DNA from: Salisapilia sapeloensis
Taxonomy: Eukaryota; Oomycota; Peronosporomycetes; Peronosporales; Salisapiliaceae
DNA length: 64,000 nt
Direction: 5' to 3'
NCBI GenBank assembly: GCA_023334545.1
Contig: JAADVB010000047.1
Span: 29,476 to 93,475 of the forward strand
A program made the translations under genes and the position numbers. The notes under the pieces were generated by a model. It saw nothing but the letters and a program-made list of their open reading frames with translations. It had not been told where the DNA came from and ran no database searches. The first letter of the stretch is position 1; each line of letters opens with the position of its first letter. Shown piece by piece: positions 1 to 9,683 of the stretch.

Positions 1-1051
1 TTGTTTCCACGTCCTCCTGTTCGTTGTCGATATAAATGGTTTCTACATCTTCCACTAGTTCCACTTGATCAAGCACTTCATCTGTAATGGGTAGTGACAA
101 TGCTTCTGCTATCAATCGAGTGGATAGACCCGCATCACATAGTGCCTTCTTGATATCATCCACATCAACTCTATTCAGTCTATCTGTATTTCCTGCTGCC
201 ACTTCCGACCGAGGTGTGTTAAAGTCATATATGGATATCAGATCTGTACTAAACCGCTCGCTACTTGGTCGGCCAAGTACTTGAATTCGCTTTAGTAATA
301 CCTAAATGGCCATCCTTTAGTACGATTCTTGCAGCTATCCAATTTATACAAGCACCTGTCGAGGAACATTGTCAATCATAGACATATACACAACTAATTT
401 TATGAATTTGCATCCATGCTCATTCATCTCAATACACCTTTCGTCCGACGAAGGTGTCATTGTTTGGTTACTCTTCCACATTGCAACCTCCCTACGTACA
501 TCCATCGTCATGCACTATTCTTTACATCCTGGAAACTAGCCATTGCAGGTAGATACGAACTACCTCAGCTTACCTACACGCACAGAAGGATGCTCCAAGA
601 AACTGCGAGATACTGTCCAGTCGTCGGGTGTGAACACTCAACTCGCTCGATAGAACAAACAGCGCTTGGACTGCACGTTTCTGTCTTTATTAATCGATTC
701 CCTAGACTATCAAACAAGTTGATAGTACCTTGAGAAGGTCGTCGACTACCATCCGCGACTAGCCGTAAGCATCGAACTTGATACAGCTCGGGTGTAAGTA
801 CTTCGATTCCGACTTCTTGCGGATAAGACTTGGTCCTACCTCCACGATTACCACATAAGAAGGAGTCAAGATACCCAGAGTACAAACCGATCGGAAGCCC
901 AAGTAACACTAAAGTCATCTTCATCCTCCACATTTGTCGACAGCAAATGACAAGACACATCTTTCCATTGACTTCCTCTTCCAAACTCCAATCCATTGAC
1001 ATCAATTAAACGAATCGGAAGCGACTGCAAGTCGTCTTGCTCCTCCATCAT
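1..1051 (-). CDS. Unknown multi-exon protein, 3' end beyond left edge
   Basis: I do not recognise this protein. A consistent model on the minus strand has exons 1051-888, 835-802, 758-729, 680-574, 491-356 and 301-1 (continuing past the edge), with all junctions in phase and introns of 45-82 nt. The start is the first of two adjacent ATGs at 1051. The visible product is about 257 residues, acidic near the start (VEDEDD), with a helical middle (residues about 67-110) and an acidic region at the edge. The second and third exons are only 34 and 30 nt. The joins rest on phase and splice consensus alone; the donor at 574 could shift, and the 491 acceptor is the least certain. No membrane segment or known motif is apparent. 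It lies 97 bp downstream of the kinase gene on the same strand. Confidence 0.55.
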
Positions 1052-1148
1052 GACGATAACAAATACTCAGTTTGAAACGGATACAGGTATCTCCATTCTG
1101 TCGTTTTGTATTTTTCTCATGCTCATTGCTACGCTAGCTACAACCTTC

Positions 1149-2388
1149 CTAGACCTCTGAGGCATTCGTCAGCGTGCTCATGTAAATGTACGCGTCAACA
1201 CCGTGCCCGAGCATCGGCATCAACATCAAATCGCCACCAAAGTACTGTGCATACAATTGAGCGATGCGAAGACCGAAGGAATCGAGGAAGTTAATGCCAC
1301 TCGCGCGTCGTTCAAGAGCGGCAGCCACCGGGTCGTAAGACGATTTGCTGCCAGGTGCAGAAGACGTCTGTCTGTAGGAAAAGAGCGTATTGGCTTGTTC
1401 ACGAGTCATGCCGCCGCCGAGGTCAGAGACACGGATGCAGAATCCTTTCTCTCCTCCTGTCGCCAGGATGGACACTGGCGATAAGGATGATCCGTCATGG
1501 ATACTGTTCAACACAGCGTTTTTCAGCACTTCCGACAGGACCAGCTCCATGTGCTTCGGGATGCAGCGATAGGTCGCTCCCGGCTCACCAGTCACTTGGA
1601 TCTCCGGAAGCGTTCGACCGCTCAAACTAGGTTGCCACAGAGGTGTGACGGTATCCACGACCTGCTGCACGAGCTGCACCGGAGAGCATTCATCGCAGAC
1701 GACACCAGAGTACCCTGGCTGTGGATTCTGAGCAGCCACATGCTGATCCACGAGCGTCCGGACGCCGATGCGAGAGCTGTAGAAGCTATCGAGGCTTTCG
1801 CTGAGCCCTTCTGGTTCATAGTCCAGCGATTGCACGGCCTCCGAGACGTTCGAGTGCATGGTCGCGTGCTCATCACGAATCCGACGATGCATCTTCATGA
1901 ACTCACGCTCGCCTTCCAAGTTCTGAGGAATCGGGAAGCTACCAGCCCAGGATAGAATGAATAAATGCTTCATAATAGAGCTATTTACTACCGTCGTACC
2001 TGATCATTTCGTCAAAGCTCTCGATGAGTTTCTCACGTAGAGAAACGATAGGAGTCATGGATGGTAGATCATCCGGAAGATTTTCCAAGTCGACGATTCG
2101 TCTCGCGAGACGGATCGGTACTTGCTTGTGTAAGTTCTGAGCAGACATGACGATCTGAGGAGCATTCATCTCCTTCCACTACAATGAACAAGCAACTAGA
2201 TGAGTACCCTCGAAGGCTACAAAGGCATTGAAAACGTCTACTTTCTGGAGCTCCTCTGGATGGTCACGAAGATTCTGAGCCACCGCCTTGGACACTCGAG
2301 GACCACTTTGCACGAGCTCACGCAGCGTGATCGGTCGGACCGGGATATGGTGCAGGCGATATACTTCGGCGAGAACCTTGCTAGTCAT
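1149..2388 (-). CDS. Mitochondrial PDK/BCKDK-type protein kinase
   Basis: Predicted exons are 2388-2242, 2178-2000 and 1938-1149, giving 371 residues with introns of 63 and 61 nt. The product matches the pyruvate / branched-chain ketoacid dehydrogenase kinase family, which phosphorylates and switches off the E1 subunit in the mitochondrial matrix. Visible hallmarks are the N-terminal helical domain (PVRPITLRELVQSG; VPIRLARRI), a His-containing segment near residue 137, the N-box EVLKNAVLN near 245-255, the G1 box SDLGGG near 290-298 and a G2-like segment DSFGLRIAQLYAQYFGG near 327-343. Length fits the family (about 380-430). A clear mitochondrial leader is missing from this start; an upstream ATG in another frame at about 2478 encodes a leader-like Arg-rich peptide, but I found no splice that joins it in phase. 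PDK and BCKDK cannot be separated by eye. Confidence 0.85.
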
Positions 2389-2648
2389 TTCGTTCTATGC
2401 AATGAGGTATGGTCGGTGCCTTCCGGTATTGCGCAAATATAGTGCTGTGAAGAGTTGTACGCCGATCACGCAACATGATGTGCTTCAAGGTAGACATGGA
2501 GCTTTATTCATGTACTTAGAGCTACTATCCTACCATATATGTCTACAAAGTAGTCTTGGAGTCTTGGATCATTAGATAGATGATCGCTTTGCCATTCTCG
2601 AGCGCTAGTACATAATTAGCCAGGAATACTAGTCGAGTAGATTATTAT
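2389..2648. other. Spacer between tandem minus-strand genes
   Basis: This 260 bp stretch separates the kinase start from the stop of the next gene upstream. It contains a leader-like open frame beginning about 2478 on the minus strand (MLRDRRTTLH...) that closes after about 31 codons and may be a missed first exon of the kinase gene. Otherwise nothing is recognised. Confidence 0.3.
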
Positions 2649-3206
2649 CTAAAGTACCTTGGTTGTCGGTCGTGTCAACACGCGTTCCTCCATTTCCTTC
2701 ATAGTAGCTACGGGAGCATTCGGGTCTTCATCAAGCCAAAACTTTTCCTACTTATGGCATAAGAAAGTGGATGACAAAGTAGATTCCTAGTAAAGTACTT
2801 GATCGATAGCTGTACTACGTCGCAAGTCCTGGTTACTCGGTACGACGAACTTGGCGACAAAGTCTATTCCTTCATTCGCCCATGATGTTGGTGGCGAAGC
2901 AAGTCGGAAATCATGTGAACTCGGTGGTCGGTACGCCGTTCGAATCGCATCATTCGTCCTCGCAGCACTCGTCTTGAGTTCATACGTTCCATCGACACGA
3001 ACGGCAGTCTGAAAGGACTTGGCTTGCATCGTCGGTGGTCGATACGAGTACTTTGGTGCTCGACTAATCGGCCTTCCAACCGTCTCAAAGTGTTCTCGTG
3101 GGAACGTTCGGTCATACCGATGCAAACAGTCTTGCAGTTGAAAAGAGCAAGTAGCATTCGTGAGCTCTCGTCGGATGTACTCAACTTCCGGTACATTCGT
3201 ACTCAT
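2649..3206 (-). CDS. Small unknown protein, two exons
   Basis: Exons 3206-2799 and 2747-2649 join in phase across a 51-nt intron (GTACTT...GTAG) to give 168 residues. Without the splice the first exon would read a stop two codons past the donor; the splice extends it by a charged tail ending EERVLTRPTTKVL. The protein is basic, rich in Arg, Thr, Ser and Pro, has no membrane segment, and carries a pattern of short Tyr-Arg-Pro-Pro stretches (residues about 52-56 and 91-95). Such repeats are seen in some ciliary microtubule inner proteins, but that is only an impression. Family not recognised. Confidence 0.6.
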
Positions 3207-3339
3207 ATCGGTCCAAAGCTAAAATGAAAGACGTAAAGACCATCGGATAAGACTCGAAGAGATATAATATCATTTCTTCTTCCTACCTCTACCTACTTGG
3301 GCAAGTAAGAAAACATGAAACGGACAGCATCTGCGTCCA

Positions 3340-4782
3340 TTAGACATGGCACGTCGTGTGCCAGCGCCATTCATAGTACTGCACGGCATTCGCAAAGTGC
3401 ACTAGAGCTGCGATTAAGACACAGACATGCCAGAGCTGGTGACTGGAAAACCAAACGTCGAATCGTCCGGGGTAAAAGCGTTCTGGGAACTTGGTCGCGT
3501 AGATGATCGCGCCGAGCGTATAGAGCAATCCCATGAGCAGCAACGGTCCGATCATGACAGTCACATGCGGGTCGAACAGCCCAAAGTGCCAGATCAGATG
3601 GGATACAGGGATGACTCCGAAGAAACCAAGGGACAGGAAGATGGCTGTGCGCATGACGAGGAACTTGGGCGTCCCAAACGCCGGCACCATCGTCACACCG
3701 AACGTGATACCAGCTAGAGCTGTGATCGCCGCTAGATAGAAGCGCAGCATCCACGGGTGGCAGTAGAACGAGTAGTAGATGACAGGGTAGAAGGATCCGG
3801 CGATCATGATGGTGATGCCGCCAAAGTCGAGTCGAGAGAGAATAGCGTAGGCTGATCGACTGTGGACGAAGAGGAGGTGGTAGATAGCACTAAACGTAAG
3901 ACAAATGGCAGCGCTACCCATGAACACAAAGATCGGCCAGTGCGGCACGTCGTGCGAGTCGACCGTCGACATGATGTGCAGACCGTTGCGGACGCTGCCG
4001 GCCAGGCCGTGCAGCTCTTCCAGCGCGTACTGCACCGTCAAGTCGGCACCAACGTTGCTTGCTATCGTCTGCAAGAAGGACGAAAAGCTCTCGACGTGGT
4101 GGCTCAGACGTTCCTTGACACTACGCAGCTGCGCATTGTCCGTGGCATTGCCGAGACGGTGCTGGAGGACGCTCAGCTCATCTCGCATGAGCTGCAGCTG
4201 CGTGCTAGCCGCGTATGACAGACCATCCGCCTGCTCCTCTAGGATACCATGCAGACGCTCGACGCTCGGCATTTGGTGCAGACTGTGCTCAAAGATGGCG
4301 GACGCGACCTCGTAGTAGTAGCGTTTGCGGTCCTCTGGCACCTCGACAGCTTGCTTTACTGGACAATAGTCCGGTAGTGAGCTCTCGAACGCCATGCGTG
4401 GCGTATGCAATCCCTTGTGCAGGTACAGTCCGTCGTCATGACACCACGCCGGCGACGGACCAGCGTCCGACGAGCTCGCGATGAGTGAACTACCGAACGC
4501 TAGGTAGAGCATGAGCGAGACAAAGATCAAGGAGCCGACCATGTGCGTCCAGACATTGAGCGTCTCGTTATGCAGCTCAAAGAGCGATCGAAAGCAGTCG
4601 GCGAGACTGTAATTCAGCCGATAGCCAGACCGGATGTACGAATTATCGGCTAGATACGAGAATCCTTCTTGATGCAGCCTTTCAAACGATTGCAACTTGC
4701 GTTCCACTTGGTCTTGTACATTTGGCATGCTTTCATTCACTTCCTCCTCCATCTCTTTCGCCATCTTCCTCGTACGCACCAT
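3340..4782 (-). CDS. PAQR-family (adiponectin/progestin receptor-like) membrane protein
   Basis: Single-exon gene. The open frame extends upstream to 4920, but I prefer the ATG at 4782 (MVRTRKMAKE), giving 480 residues; the upstream stretch has no acidic pre-core character. PAQR signatures are present: the entry motif SLFELHNETLNVWTH, a Ser and His before the third membrane segment (FSAIYHLLFVHS), an Asp in RLDFGGI followed by GSFYPVIYYSFYC, and the C-terminal SSHQLWHVCVLIAALVHF, which carry the zinc-site residues of this hydrolase-like fold. Seven hydrophobic segments can be counted. Unusual is an insertion of about 150 residues, helical and charged, between the first and second membrane segments; typical PAQR proteins have only a short loop there. 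Ligand unknown. Divergent from the CAP gene, 327 bp away. Confidence 0.88.
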   Translation of the reverse strand: MVRTRKMAKEMEEEVNESMPNVQDQVERKLQSFERLHQEGFSYLADNSYIRSGYRLNYSLADCFRSLFELHNETLNVWTHMVGSLIFVSLMLYLAFGSSLIASSSDAGPSPAWCHDDGLYLHKGLHTPRMAFESSLPDYCPVKQAVEVPEDRKRYYYEVASAIFEHSLHQMPSVERLHGILEEQADGLSYAASTQLQLMRDELSVLQHRLGNATDNAQLRSVKERLSHHVESFSSFLQTIASNVGADLTVQYALEELHGLAGSVRNGLHIMSTVDSHDVPHWPIFVFMGSAAICLTFSAIYHLLFVHSRSAYAILSRLDFGGITIMIAGSFYPVIYYSFYCHPWMLRFYLAAITALAGITFGVTMVPAFGTPKFLVMRTAIFLSLGFFGVIPVSHLIWHFGLFDPHVTVMIGPLLLMGLLYTLGAIIYATKFPERFYPGRFDVWFSSHQLWHVCVLIAALVHFANAVQYYEWRWHTTCHV

Positions 4783-5109
4783 CTTCGACGAGTGGCTATT
4801 AATGGAATGACGTGAACACTTCCAATTTGTATGTGGTCCACAATCAAAGAAGAGTGTCTTAAGTTTCGACGCTAAATTTTGAATCGAAAAGATGACAGAC
4901 AAGACAGAAATGCTCATCACGAAGAGACATCTCTCCCTTTACGAATAAAATGTTTTCACTTTGATAAGAATTGGCATGAGACACGTACCTAGGATCGAAA
5001 TACCAAAGTGGATCTACAAGAGACACTCTGTACCAAACTGTACCACCACAGAATGCCACGTAAAATCCACGAATTTGTCAATCAAAAATCTTAGAAGAGG
5101 GAGAGAAGG
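4783..5109. promoter_or_regulatory. Divergent intergenic region PAQR / CAP
   Basis: This 327 bp region lies between the divergently transcribed PAQR and CAP genes and must hold both promoters and 5' leaders. The PAQR frame stays open to 4920, so part could be coding if transcription starts further out. No clear core promoter element was identified. Confidence 0.4.
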
Positions 5110-6378
5110 ATGGAAGCCACGGAGCCCCTTGCGAGTCTACTAGACCAGCTCACAACACGCCTAGAGCGTGTGGAAGCCCAGATGGGCCTAGCCAACACCC
5201 AGCCAGCTGCCCCTGCCAAAACGGCATCCACGCCAGCTCCGCAGGAGGAAGGAGAGCTGTCTCCGCAGATGGAAGCGTATGACGAGTACGTCTCCCAATG
5301 CCTTCCTCGCTTCCTCGATGCCTGTGCTTCTCTCGGTGATGAAGCTAAGGCGTTGGGAGACGTCACGAAACGTGCTTTCGATGCCCAACGCTCGTACCTC
5401 TTAATGGCGAGCAAATGCAAGAAGCCTGCATCGCCCAACCCGGATCATCTCAAGGCTCTCCAGTCATGCCTCAAAGAGCTCAATGACATGCGAGACAACA
5501 GGAGCGACTTTGCCAATCACCAAAACATGGTGAATGAAGGTGTACAGGCACTCGGGTGGCTGCTAGTCGAGCCTGCACCCAAGCCGTTCATCGAGAGCTA
5601 CCTCGGTGGATCGGACTTTTGGGGCAACAAGATCCGCGTCCAGCACAAGGCGTCGAACCCAGCGCAGATCGAGTTCGTCGAGTCCTTCCGCAACTTGCTT
5701 GTGCAGCTCATGGCGTACGTCAAGGAGCACCACACGACCGGCGTCACGTGGAACCCGAACGGTCAGGACGTCGCATCCTACGCTCCATCCCAGTCGGCTC
5801 CTGCCACCCAACCGGCCAAGAAGACATCTCCCCCTCCTGCACCTGCCAAATCCACCGCAGCGTCCAAGCTCGCTGGTGCCAAGCCGAAGAAAGAGCCGAC
5901 GTGTGAGCAGCGTAATGGCAACTGGAACATTGAGTACCAGTCGAACCTCTCTCAGCCGATGACGCTGTCGGACATTACGCTCAAGCAGCAAGTGTACATT
6001 TTCAATTGCCAGGACGCTGCCATCATCCTAGAAGGTAAGGCGAAGAACATTGTGCTGGATACGTGCAGCAACGTCAAGCTGCTCTTTGACGACGCCGTGT
6101 CCAGTCTTGAGATCGTGAACTGTAAAAAGGTACAAGTGCAATGCAAGGGCACGGTGCCGTCCGTGGCGATCGACAAGACAGATGGCTGTCTCATCTTCTT
6201 AGCATGGGAAGGCCGCACGACGCAATTCGTGACGTCCAAGAGCTCCGAGATGAACGTCATGATGCCGGATGGACCTGGTAGTGAAGAAGTGATCGAACGT
6301 CCTTTGCCAGAGCAATTCGTCCATAAACTCACGGACGCGTTGGACGTGACGTCGGAAGTCTCGGACCTTTACAGCTAA
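5110..6378 (+). CDS. CAP: Adenylyl cyclase-associated protein (CAP/Srv2)
   Basis: Intronless gene for 422 residues. CAP proteins recycle actin by severing cofilin-decorated filaments and exchanging nucleotide on G-actin; in fungi the N-terminus also binds adenylyl cyclase. Domain order is typical: an N-terminal coiled-coil segment (MEATEPLASLLDQL...RLE), the helical folded domain (about 55-215, including KPFIESYLGGSDFWGNKI), a proline-rich linker (about 225-265, SPPPAPAKS), and the C-terminal beta-helical CARP/actin-binding domain (about 268-420) with the recognisable NGNWNIEYQ entry and DTCSNVKLLFDDAVSSLEIV repeats. Length is slightly short of animal CAP (about 470). The gene precedes a ciliary-type gene on the same strand by 41 bp. 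Confidence 0.93.
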   Translation: MEATEPLASLLDQLTTRLERVEAQMGLANTQPAAPAKTASTPAPQEEGELSPQMEAYDEYVSQCLPRFLDACASLGDEAKALGDVTKRAFDAQRSYLLMASKCKKPASPNPDHLKALQSCLKELNDMRDNRSDFANHQNMVNEGVQALGWLLVEPAPKPFIESYLGGSDFWGNKIRVQHKASNPAQIEFVESFRNLLVQLMAYVKEHHTTGVTWNPNGQDVASYAPSQSAPATQPAKKTSPPPAPAKSTAASKLAGAKPKKEPTCEQRNGNWNIEYQSNLSQPMTLSDITLKQQVYIFNCQDAAIILEGKAKNIVLDTCSNVKLLFDDAVSSLEIVNCKKVQVQCKGTVPSVAIDKTDGCLIFLAWEGRTTQFVTSKSSEMNVMMPDGPGSEEVIERPLPEQFVHKLTDALDVTSEVSDLYS

Positions 6379-6419
6379 TTCCATCGTTTGCTAATGAACA
6401 ATCCAAGTGTCTTTTTGCT

Positions 6420-6947
6420 ATGGCCGTTTCACTCGACATGTTCTCGCTTGACCAAGTACAAGCTCTGGATGCAGAGGATAGTATACAGGATAAGCTTCGT
6501 GTCCTACAAGCATCTCTAGACATCAAGGCGTACGATCGGAATGACAAGAGTAGAGCCTTCGTAGACTATTATTTTGGTATATATATCTTCGGGAAAGAAG
6601 AGGCGCAGTTCACGCCTGCACAAGTCCATTTGCTGCTATCCATCGCACACCAAGTCTTTCTCAAAGCTACACAAGGCTCTACGGCGTCAGAAACGTATGC
6701 GCTCTTCGTACAGCTCTTACGAGACAAGTGCTCTGACTTGGATCCTTCCATCGAGATAGCCTTCACACTGCCGCAAGTAGAACTAGTCGTGACGTTCATG
6801 ACGTCTACCTTCTTCCGTCATGTACGTGCGTACCAGTACCTCTTCTCCCATACACGAGAGACATGTATCCATCTCGTGCCGCTGATGATCGAGAAACCTC
6901 TCGTCCCACCTCCTCTCCCTAGCTATAAGACACATGAACAAGAGTAA
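6420..6947 (+). CDS. CFAP119/CCDC189-like ciliary protein (tentative)
   Basis: Single-exon gene of 175 residues, starting 41 bp after the CAP stop. The sequence is wholly helical with segments such as RAFVDYYFGIYIFGKEEAQF followed by TPAQVHLLLSIAHQVF and a late VTFMTSTFFRHVRAYQYLF. This resembles the conserved core of CFAP119 (CCDC189), a component of the axonemal C1 region, and would fit a zoospore-forming organism. The match is from memory of the family pattern only; the product could instead be another helical protein. No membrane segment or signal peptide. Proline-rich tail EKPLVPPPLPSYK. Confidence 0.6.
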   Translation: MAVSLDMFSLDQVQALDAEDSIQDKLRVLQASLDIKAYDRNDKSRAFVDYYFGIYIFGKEEAQFTPAQVHLLLSIAHQVFLKATQGSTASETYALFVQLLRDKCSDLDPSIEIAFTLPQVELVVTFMTSTFFRHVRAYQYLFSHTRETCIHLVPLMIEKPLVPPPLPSYKTHEQE

Positions 6948-7009
6948 AGGAAGCAAATAAACGCTCTTGTCTTTTTATTTGCAAACTCGTCGTTTTGTGC
7001 ATGTCTGTT

Positions 7010-8245
7010 CTATCGTTGGAAGATCTTGGATATGCTATCGAGGTTCACTTCATGCATGGCCGTGATCGTGCCGTTAAGAATGATAAACGAACCAACAATT
7101 TGAGAAGTACGGATCGTCATGCCTTTCGGGAAGACGAGTGCCAAGACGGTTGCAGTCATGTATCGAGCACTTGGCGGAATGCTCTTCGGAACACGAGACT
7201 TGCTGTACTCGATAAAGTCCTCGATATGGACCTTGTAGCTCTTCTGAGGGTTCATGAGCTTCATCGTCGACAGGTTATGCGGGACGTGGCTAAAGTACCC
7301 AGAGCAGATACCTGCCAAGACACTCGCCGCTGCGTTCTTCATGAACGGACTCATGTCGAGTGGAATACGCTCCTCAAAGTAGTCGGACAATTGGTTCAGA
7401 CCGACACCAAAGATCACTTCACGCAAACAACGAGGCGCAAGACCTCGCATCCAGCGCGTCGTGAGCGACTCTGGGTTCATATGACCAGCGTTATAGGCTT
7501 CCAACAAACTACTGATGGGCGTCATGATAATGCCTGGAGATACAGCTTCGACTAAACGAACGGTCTGAGGGTACGCATAGTCATCCGCGTCGACGTGCTT
7601 TTCCAAGAGGTGACGAAGACCTTTGAAACCGTTAAAGTAGACGACTCGAGTCGGGACTTGGAGAGTCATGTTCGGGAACAATTGGCCCACGGGTTGACCT
7701 GTTAGACGAGCATTGAGCATCGAGTTCATGGCGCTACGGAAGAACGCTTCAAGAGAGGCCGCGACGGACGTCGCAAAGTACGGCGTCGGCTTGGCGTGTT
7801 GCTCCAATAGAGGTGTCTGCAAGAGCCACGCTTGGTGCCGGATCTCCTTGTTCAGACTCACGATGACTTCGCGAGAAGCGTCGCGGTCGGAGATGACCTC
7901 CTCCAGTCCATCCGCAGAGAGTTGGAAGCCCGTCACGGGCGTCGTCGTGGTACACCCGACGCTCGTGGTGTCCCGAGGTAGGATATGGTTGGCCCCGATG
8001 CAAGATCCGCCTGTGGCGACAGCCAAGACGTGCTCCTGGTCATCAATCGTCTTATGGCGCTCGACCCGTCCGGATTCGATCATGACCATTTCGGTCTGTC
8101 GCTGGCCTTCCGTGGCGATGGCATGGCCTCGAGGGAACGCGACGCGGGTGGCCCTGTCACAAATACTTCGGAGCGTCTTCTCCGAGCATTGGGAGAAGAT
8201 GCCACAGCTCGACGCCGTTCGCATACACGCCTCGTGATCGCCCAT
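7010..8245 (-). CDS. Cyclic nucleotide-binding domain fused to mitochondrial carrier-like domain
   Basis: Single-exon gene of 411 residues. Residues about 10-130 form a cyclic-nucleotide-binding (CNB) beta-roll: FSQCSEKTLRSICDRATRVAF, then GHAIATEGQ and VMIESGRVERH. The phosphate-binding cassette is degenerate (GANHILPRDTTSVG) and lacks the usual Gly-Glu and Pro-Arg-Ala pairing, so cAMP binding is doubtful. Residues about 165-400 look like a diverged SLC25 carrier: paired helices with GQLFPNMTLQVPTRVVYFNGFKG, PGIIMTPISSLLEAY and LTTRWMRGLAPRCLREVIFGVG, the last like the 'GxxPRxxR' step of carrier repeats. The classic PxD/ExxK/R signatures are weakened. The likely role, a scaffold or regulated carrier-like membrane protein, is inference. 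Convergent with the CFAP119-like gene (62 bp). Confidence 0.75.
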   Translation of the reverse strand: MGDHEACMRTASSCGIFSQCSEKTLRSICDRATRVAFPRGHAIATEGQRQTEMVMIESGRVERHKTIDDQEHVLAVATGGSCIGANHILPRDTTSVGCTTTTPVTGFQLSADGLEEVISDRDASREVIVSLNKEIRHQAWLLQTPLLEQHAKPTPYFATSVAASLEAFFRSAMNSMLNARLTGQPVGQLFPNMTLQVPTRVVYFNGFKGLRHLLEKHVDADDYAYPQTVRLVEAVSPGIIMTPISSLLEAYNAGHMNPESLTTRWMRGLAPRCLREVIFGVGLNQLSDYFEERIPLDMSPFMKNAAASVLAGICSGYFSHVPHNLSTMKLMNPQKSYKVHIEDFIEYSKSRVPKSIPPSARYMTATVLALVFPKGMTIRTSQIVGSFIILNGTITAMHEVNLDSISKIFQR

Positions 8246-8669
8246 TGATTTATCAAGTGTTTGCGCGATTTTATATCTGAGTGGTGCTTCGTCGATCGGT
8301 TTTTACACACAATTTGTATTTGCGTGTCAGCGAATTGAATGATTATTAGGCGTTCTCTTTAACAAATTTGACGGCGAGTAGATGACAAGAGAGACTAGAT
8401 AGCGAACGTCATACGATTCTAGGTGTACTCGAAACAAGTGTCCGACCAGGCGGAAGCGATCGATAGGTGAAACATACATAGGAGATGGATGGACGACGTT
8501 TATGTATCTTTCCAAGGTACTGGTGGAAAAAGCATGTGGCGAGCGTGTATCGGATTCGAAGCGGCGGCGAAACGACGTTAGACGGTGCGAGTGGTACCTT
8601 CGAGAAACCTCGTTGGAGCGACCTCCGACACGATGGGCATCACTCGAGCACGCGAATCTACCATCTAGC
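8246..8669. promoter_or_regulatory. Divergent intergenic region CNB-carrier / HslV
   Basis: A 424 bp region between divergent starts. Several weak open frames cross it on both strands but none shows a domain or a convincing splice to the neighbours. I read it as the shared upstream region; no promoter motif was pinned down. Confidence 0.4.
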
Positions 8670-9593
8670 ATGTTCAGCCGCTCTCTTCTTCGCTCACCGA
8701 TGCGCTCGGCCTTTAAAAATGCTGTGCTAAAGCCCAGTGGGAATCAAGCAGCTGCCTTCTCCAGTGCTCCTGACGTACACTTTCTATACTCCTTCCTACT
8801 CGACAGCAAACCTGAGCCTCTCATGCTTCTTGTCTGCAGATGCATGGCACGACCATTCTGTGCGTCCGCAAGAACGGCAAAGTGGTATGCAATCTAGTTC
8901 TATCCCATCCACTTCATCCCACACTGATTCAACCGATTGCAGTGTGTCATTGGCGACGGCCAAGTGTCGCTCGGAAGCACCGTCGTCAAGCCAAACGCCC
9001 GCAAGGTCCGCCGTATCAACGACGGCATCGTCGCTGGCTTTGCTGGCTCCACCGCGGACGCCTACACACTCATGGAGCGACTGGAAGGCAAGCTCGAGGA
9101 ACACCCTGGACAGCTCACTCGCGCCTGCGTCGAGCTCGCCAAGAACTGGCGTACCGACAAGTACCTCCGTCGACTCGAGGTAAACTATTTCTTCCCCAAT
9201 TACGACCAAATACCACTCTAATTCCCTTCTTTTAGGCCATCCTGATCGTCTCCGACAAGGATAATTCGTACACTTTGACCGGCAACGGCGACGTCGTCGA
9301 GCCTCACGACGGCATCATCGGTACACCCAGTATCCTCCATCTCTATCCCCTCCTCTAATCCTCTTGCACAGGCATCGGATCTGGCGGAACCTATGCACTA
9401 GGTACCTTTCCTTTTTTCTATACAAAAAGCAAGTCTAATCGATGCACTAGCTGCCGCACGAGCCCTCGTGGACATCCCGGAACTCGATGCGGAAGAGATC
9501 GGTCGTCGTGCCATGCGCGTCGCATCGGACATTTGCATCTACACGAACGACAATTACGTCGTCGAGACGATCGAAAGTGACTCGAAGGAATAA
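8670..9593 (+). CDS. hslV: Mitochondrial HslV (ClpQ) peptidase subunit
   Basis: Six exons (8670-8774, 8840-8884, 8943-9179, 9236-9320, 9372-9401, 9451-9593) join in phase to 214 residues. HslV is the bacterial-type proteasome-like threonine peptidase of the HslUV complex; in some protists it works in mitochondria. Exon 1 encodes only the leader, rich in Arg, Ser and Ala ([15 protein letters not shown]...). Exon 2 begins at [13 protein letters not shown], so the catalytic threonine after processing would be Thr39 (TTIL). Further landmarks are [70 protein letters not shown] and the SDICIYTND tail. All family blocks are present. One exon is only 30 nt. The ATPase partner HslU is not in this window. 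Confidence 0.95.
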
Positions 9594-9683
9594 ACGCATC
9601 AAAGCAAACATCTTGCCTATGCAAAGAAGTATGGTCGTGTATATTGTTCATGTGCGTACGATAGATCGTACGTCTGGCAATGC

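Noticed and set aside
2389-2480. Leader-like frame upstream of the PDK/BCKDK gene as a mitochondrial presequence exon
   Set aside because: No donor-acceptor pair joins it in phase with the kinase frame; left as a possibility only.
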